This document shows, piece after piece, positions 61,363 to 64,000 of a stretch of DNA of 64,000 nucleotides. Source of the DNA: Isochrysis galbana (Eukaryota; Haptophyta; Isochrysidales; Isochrysidaceae); NCBI GenBank assembly GCA_018136815.1, contig CM030934.1, forward strand, positions 7,400,977-7,464,976, read 5' to 3'. The notes beneath the pieces are model-generated. The model saw only the letters and a list, made by a program, of their open reading frames with translations, searched no databases and had not been told where the DNA came from. The translations under genes were made by a program, and so were the position numbers. The stretch's first letter is position 1. Every line of letters starts with the position of its first letter.

Positions 61363-62315
61363 TCACTCACAAGAACAGTCCGCTTCTTCTATGGCAGTAT
61401 CTAGCGGATCCGTCTGAAAGCTAATTATTTGATCGTGATATCTCGCGGCGAATACTCGGCCAATGTTGCACGCCGCGTTGCGGTCACGCCCGAGGTGTTT
61501 GAGGCACATGGTACATCTTCGAAGACCACGGATCTTGCGCTGACGAAGCGCTTCCGTCTCTTGGCATTCGAAGGCCTTGTGCCTCCGCAAGAAGAGCAAG
61601 TTTGTGACGTGTTCCGTTCTGGGGTGTATCACAGAGTGCCGTCATCTACCAACACAACCCATTGGTCCTTACCGATAGAATCGGCTTTACCGATAACTTT
61701 GTCTGCCACATTCCTTTTCATCAAGTCATCAGCCTCCTGCTTTTTGTTGCCGCCCTGGCTGCTTCCTGGCATCCAGCGCGATAGGGTGACGCACACAACG
61801 AAGCGTCGCGCTAGTTTACGCAGCAAGCCGACACCGATCGTTGGTGGTAGGCCGCGCATTGGCATCTTCCCTGTCTTCATTCCCCAGCTGCCGTACGCGA
61901 GAACCATCAGCCGATCAGGGTGATTCTCGCGAAACATCTCGAAACGGCGAAACAAACGCTCCTCACTCTTCTGTCTGTGGATGTACACGTTCCGGCGATG
62001 ACGCCGCCACTCCAAGTCGCCGTAGAATCCCAAGCTGCGCGTCAGCGTGATTACGCGCCGCGTACAGTAGACCGTGAACGCAACGAGATCGGCCGTGCGT
62101 GAGTTGCATTGAGCCAGAGTGATCTCGTCACCAGTCACCTGCAGCGGTTTGAGAGCCTGCATGCGCGCCGCGTATTGTTGTGTGCGCAGGTCGCGTCGCC
62201 GTTCTGCGCTCGTGTATCGGAAGAGCATGTGCGTGGGTGAGTCCATGTCGACACAGTGAATGATGTCGTATTTCCCGGGATCGATACCGATCACCGCCCA
62301 TGGGGGAGGAACCAC
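61363..62315 (-). pseudogene. Broken Fanzor (eukaryotic TnpB-like RNA-guided nuclease)
   Basis: Two minus frames (62315-61629 and 61632-61363) make one degraded protein. RuvC-I: AVIGIDPGKYDIIHCVDMDS followed by FRYTSAERRRDLRTQQYAAR, a Fanzor2-type run. Then DRLMVLAYGSWGMKTGKMPM and LLRKLARRFVVCV. An in-frame TGA stops frame 1, yet the same frame continues with PERNTSQTCSSCGG, the first half of the zinc ribbon. The second half, RGLRRCTMCLKHLGRDRNAA and CNIG (RuvC-III, D in GRDRN), lies in the other frame, so there is at least one stop and one frameshift. A ~57-codon insert separates FVVCV from PERNTS. Everything N-terminal to RuvC-I is missing; the 5' side is repeat W. It cannot make a working nuclease as it stands. 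Confidence 0.85.
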
Positions 62316-62640
62316 TCACTCTCCTGGCACGCCTGATGGCTTGCCAGGAGCACACAGCCCTACTGACTCACTCCTCTCCCCACAGGACCGCCTGACTCGC
62401 CCGCCCTGGCCTGTCGTGGCCAGCCCATCCCTCTGACCAGCCCCTCCTCCCCCTGGCCCCTGGGCCCTGGGACCCCCTGTTCAGGACCCCCCAGCCAGCT
62501 CCAGTCGACCCGCAGGGGCTCGGAGCGCAGGAGGGGCTAGGGCCATGCCCCAGCCTCACCTGCCCCCTGAGCTGTGCTCCCAGGCCCCTGCAGGCCAACT
62601 GGGGACCTGAAGAGGGGCCGTACCCCGGGGGGAAAGCACC
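62300..62640 (-). repeat. GC-rich dispersed repeat W, copy joined to the Fanzor 5' end
   Basis: Inverse match to 50466-50815, including the hairpin ctcctggca...tgccaggag at 62321-62350. It ends at tggttcctcccccatgg, exactly where the Fanzor reading frame begins. Confidence 0.7.
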
Positions 62641-62678
62641 AATGTCGCTCACCATACTATACACTTTAGCACTTTAGC

Positions 62679-63338
62679 ATGGAGACATATCATAACAGAC
62701 TTTTACATAATACACTACGCGACGGTATTGATTTCTCGGAGGAATCAGTGCTGATAAGAACGATAGACAGATACACGACACTAAGCAAGGCGCTGCTATT
62801 TGCAAACACGACAGACTCGGCTAGGACCGCCCAGGCAGGCATGGGGCATGGGCATGGATGGGCAGACAGCCGAAAAAAAGGATCGACATGAACGATATAT
62901 ACCCATTATTCACACTAGACACACGAGGAAATTTAGAACCTAGTTTGGAGCTCCAAGCACTAACCACCTCGATGGGGGTGGCATATATAATAGCCGAGGG
63001 ACCCGTCTTAAAACATACTACCTGTACCTGAGACGAGCTTCACTGCTCACCGCAGCTGGACAAACACTCACAGAGACACACCGGCGGCCATCACGTGCGA
63101 GAGAGACGAAATAGCCCGAGGCCCATCAGCCGTACGACCACACTCGACAAGCAACAGGCCTGCCCGGAACCCGCACTCTGAACCAGGCTCATGGCTCATG
63201 GTAGCGCACCTGAGCCGAACCCCGGATACATACCAAAGACAAAGGAATGAAGGGGGGAAGGAGAGGAGGTGGAGGGAAGGGAAGTTAAGGGCGATGTCAG
63301 TAGGGATAGGGAAGTACCCTAGTCTAGTAGGTGTGTAA
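62679..63338 (+). mobile_element. LINE-like copy, 3' end, plus orientation
   Basis: METYHNRLLHNTLRDGIDFS, ESVLIRTIDRYTTLSKALLF and DSARTAQAGMG align with the copy at 57690-58610; the frame then shifts (gggcatgggcatgg duplication). The 3' UTR runs to ctagtaggtgtgtaaaaaaa at 63318-63337. It meets the next copy tail to tail. Confidence 0.75.
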
Positions 63339-63340
63339 AA

Positions 63341-64000
63341 AAATAAACATCTGAAGATTCTGGGCTACACACCTACTAGTCTCGGGTCTTCCCGTTTCTA
63401 GCTAACACCGCCCTTATATTCCCTCCCTCCACCTCTTCCCCTGCCCCCCTTCGTTCCTTTTTTTTCGGTTTCCGGGGTCCGGCCTCGGTGCACTACCTGA
63501 GGCCTGGTTTGGAGTGTGGGTTTGGGCAGGCCTTTTGTTCCGAGTTGCTGTGTCTCGTGCCCACTTTGGTGCTTGTTGGGCTTATGGTCTGCATCAGTTG
63601 CGTGTGCGCCTCTTTTTTGTCTGTCTGTGTGACTTGTACGTTGCTCCCTCGCCATTGTTGTGTTACTCCCTGGCCCCTTCGACAGCGTGTGCTATCCCCA
63701 GCTTGATGGCCAGCTTAGCAAGCTCCTCGCTGGGTTTCAGCCCGTTTCTGTCGTTCAATGTGTACACGGGTCTCAGGTCGCTGATGTCTATTCTCTTTTT
63801 GGGTTTCCTTCCCATTCCCGCCTGGGCCGTTCTCGCCGAGTCGGTGTTTTGTGTGTAGAGTAGTGCTTTGCTTAGCGTGGTGTATCTTTCTATTACTCTT
63901 ATTAGAATCGATTCCTCTGAAAAATCTATACCGTCGTAGTGTATTCTATAGAAATCCGTGATGATATATCTCCACGCTAGTAGATATAGTGTGCATAGTG
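63341..64000 (-). mobile_element. LINE-like copy, 3' end, minus orientation, running off the right edge
   Basis: The plus strand starts with acatctgaagattctgggct and tacacacctactag, the family boundary. The minus frame gives TLSKALLYTQNTDSARTAQA and GMGRKPKKRIDISDLRPVYT, near 63750-63870. ORF2 continues beyond the window. Confidence 0.75.

Overview
This is a nuclear window from a eukaryotic alga with a secondary, red-derived plastid. A haptophyte is the best guess. Three things point there: a fucoxanthin-chlorophyll a/c type antenna gene, a thylakoid-lumen TPM-domain gene with a twin-arginine type signal, and spliced GT-AG genes, some with introns of only 43-49 bp, set in a GC-rich background full of poly-C/G and CT runs. 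The host call is inference; there is no rRNA or organelle gene here to confirm it. A run of exactly 100 N at 45814-45913 is an assembly gap.

About sixteen host genes are spread through the window. In order they are: an unrecognised gene running off the left edge (83-748, -); a TrmJ-like SpoU RNA methyltransferase (2399-4407, +); a membrane protein with a degenerate EF-hand (7975-8920, -); a hybrid histidine kinase (12562-15288, -); an ApaH-like phosphatase with a tail anchor (19169-20062, +); a TPM/Psb32-like lumen protein (24217-24942, +); a SnoaL-like secreted protein (28928-29506, -) divergent from a large AAA+ membrane protein (29693-32683, +); a TMEM209 homologue in four exons (35702-38629, -); an FKBP-JmjC-SH3 fusion in three exons (40549-42764, +); an AlkB-like dioxygenase in two exons (43583-44728, -); an MSH3-like mismatch repair gene cut by the gap (45914-48105, -); a methyltransferase fused to a long Glu-Arg-Ala repeat (51592-53570, +); a light-harvesting protein in two exons (55600-56507, -); and an ARMH1-like armadillo protein (59731-61032, +). 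An acidic ORF at 27095-27748 is uncertain. I placed the exon boundaries by joining reading frames across GT-AG sites. They are predictions.

Nearly everything between the genes is mobile-element debris. The main family is a non-LTR (LINE-like) retroelement whose ORF2 tail carries a CRxC...SSTHLxxC zinc knuckle. It occurs at least nine times (9089-10616, 20150-22254, 22925-23320, 25410-26760, 35171-35440, 39000-40016, 57690-58610, 62679-63338, 63341-64000). A 900-bp non-autonomous hAT element with 28-bp terminal inverted repeats and an 8-bp target duplication sits inside the first copy. There are also gypsy RNase H and integrase fragments, a copia RNase H tail, two copies of a zinc-finger (hAT-like) ORF, and a broken Fanzor (eukaryotic TnpB homologue) at 61363-62315.

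The observations most worth a second look are the Fanzor remnant with a 62-bp segment near its 3' end that recurs alone at 49969-50030; a short MITE-like family whose five copies all lie within about 270 bp upstream of gene starts; and the FKBP-JmjC-SH3 fusion. I found no CRISPR array, tRNA or rRNA.
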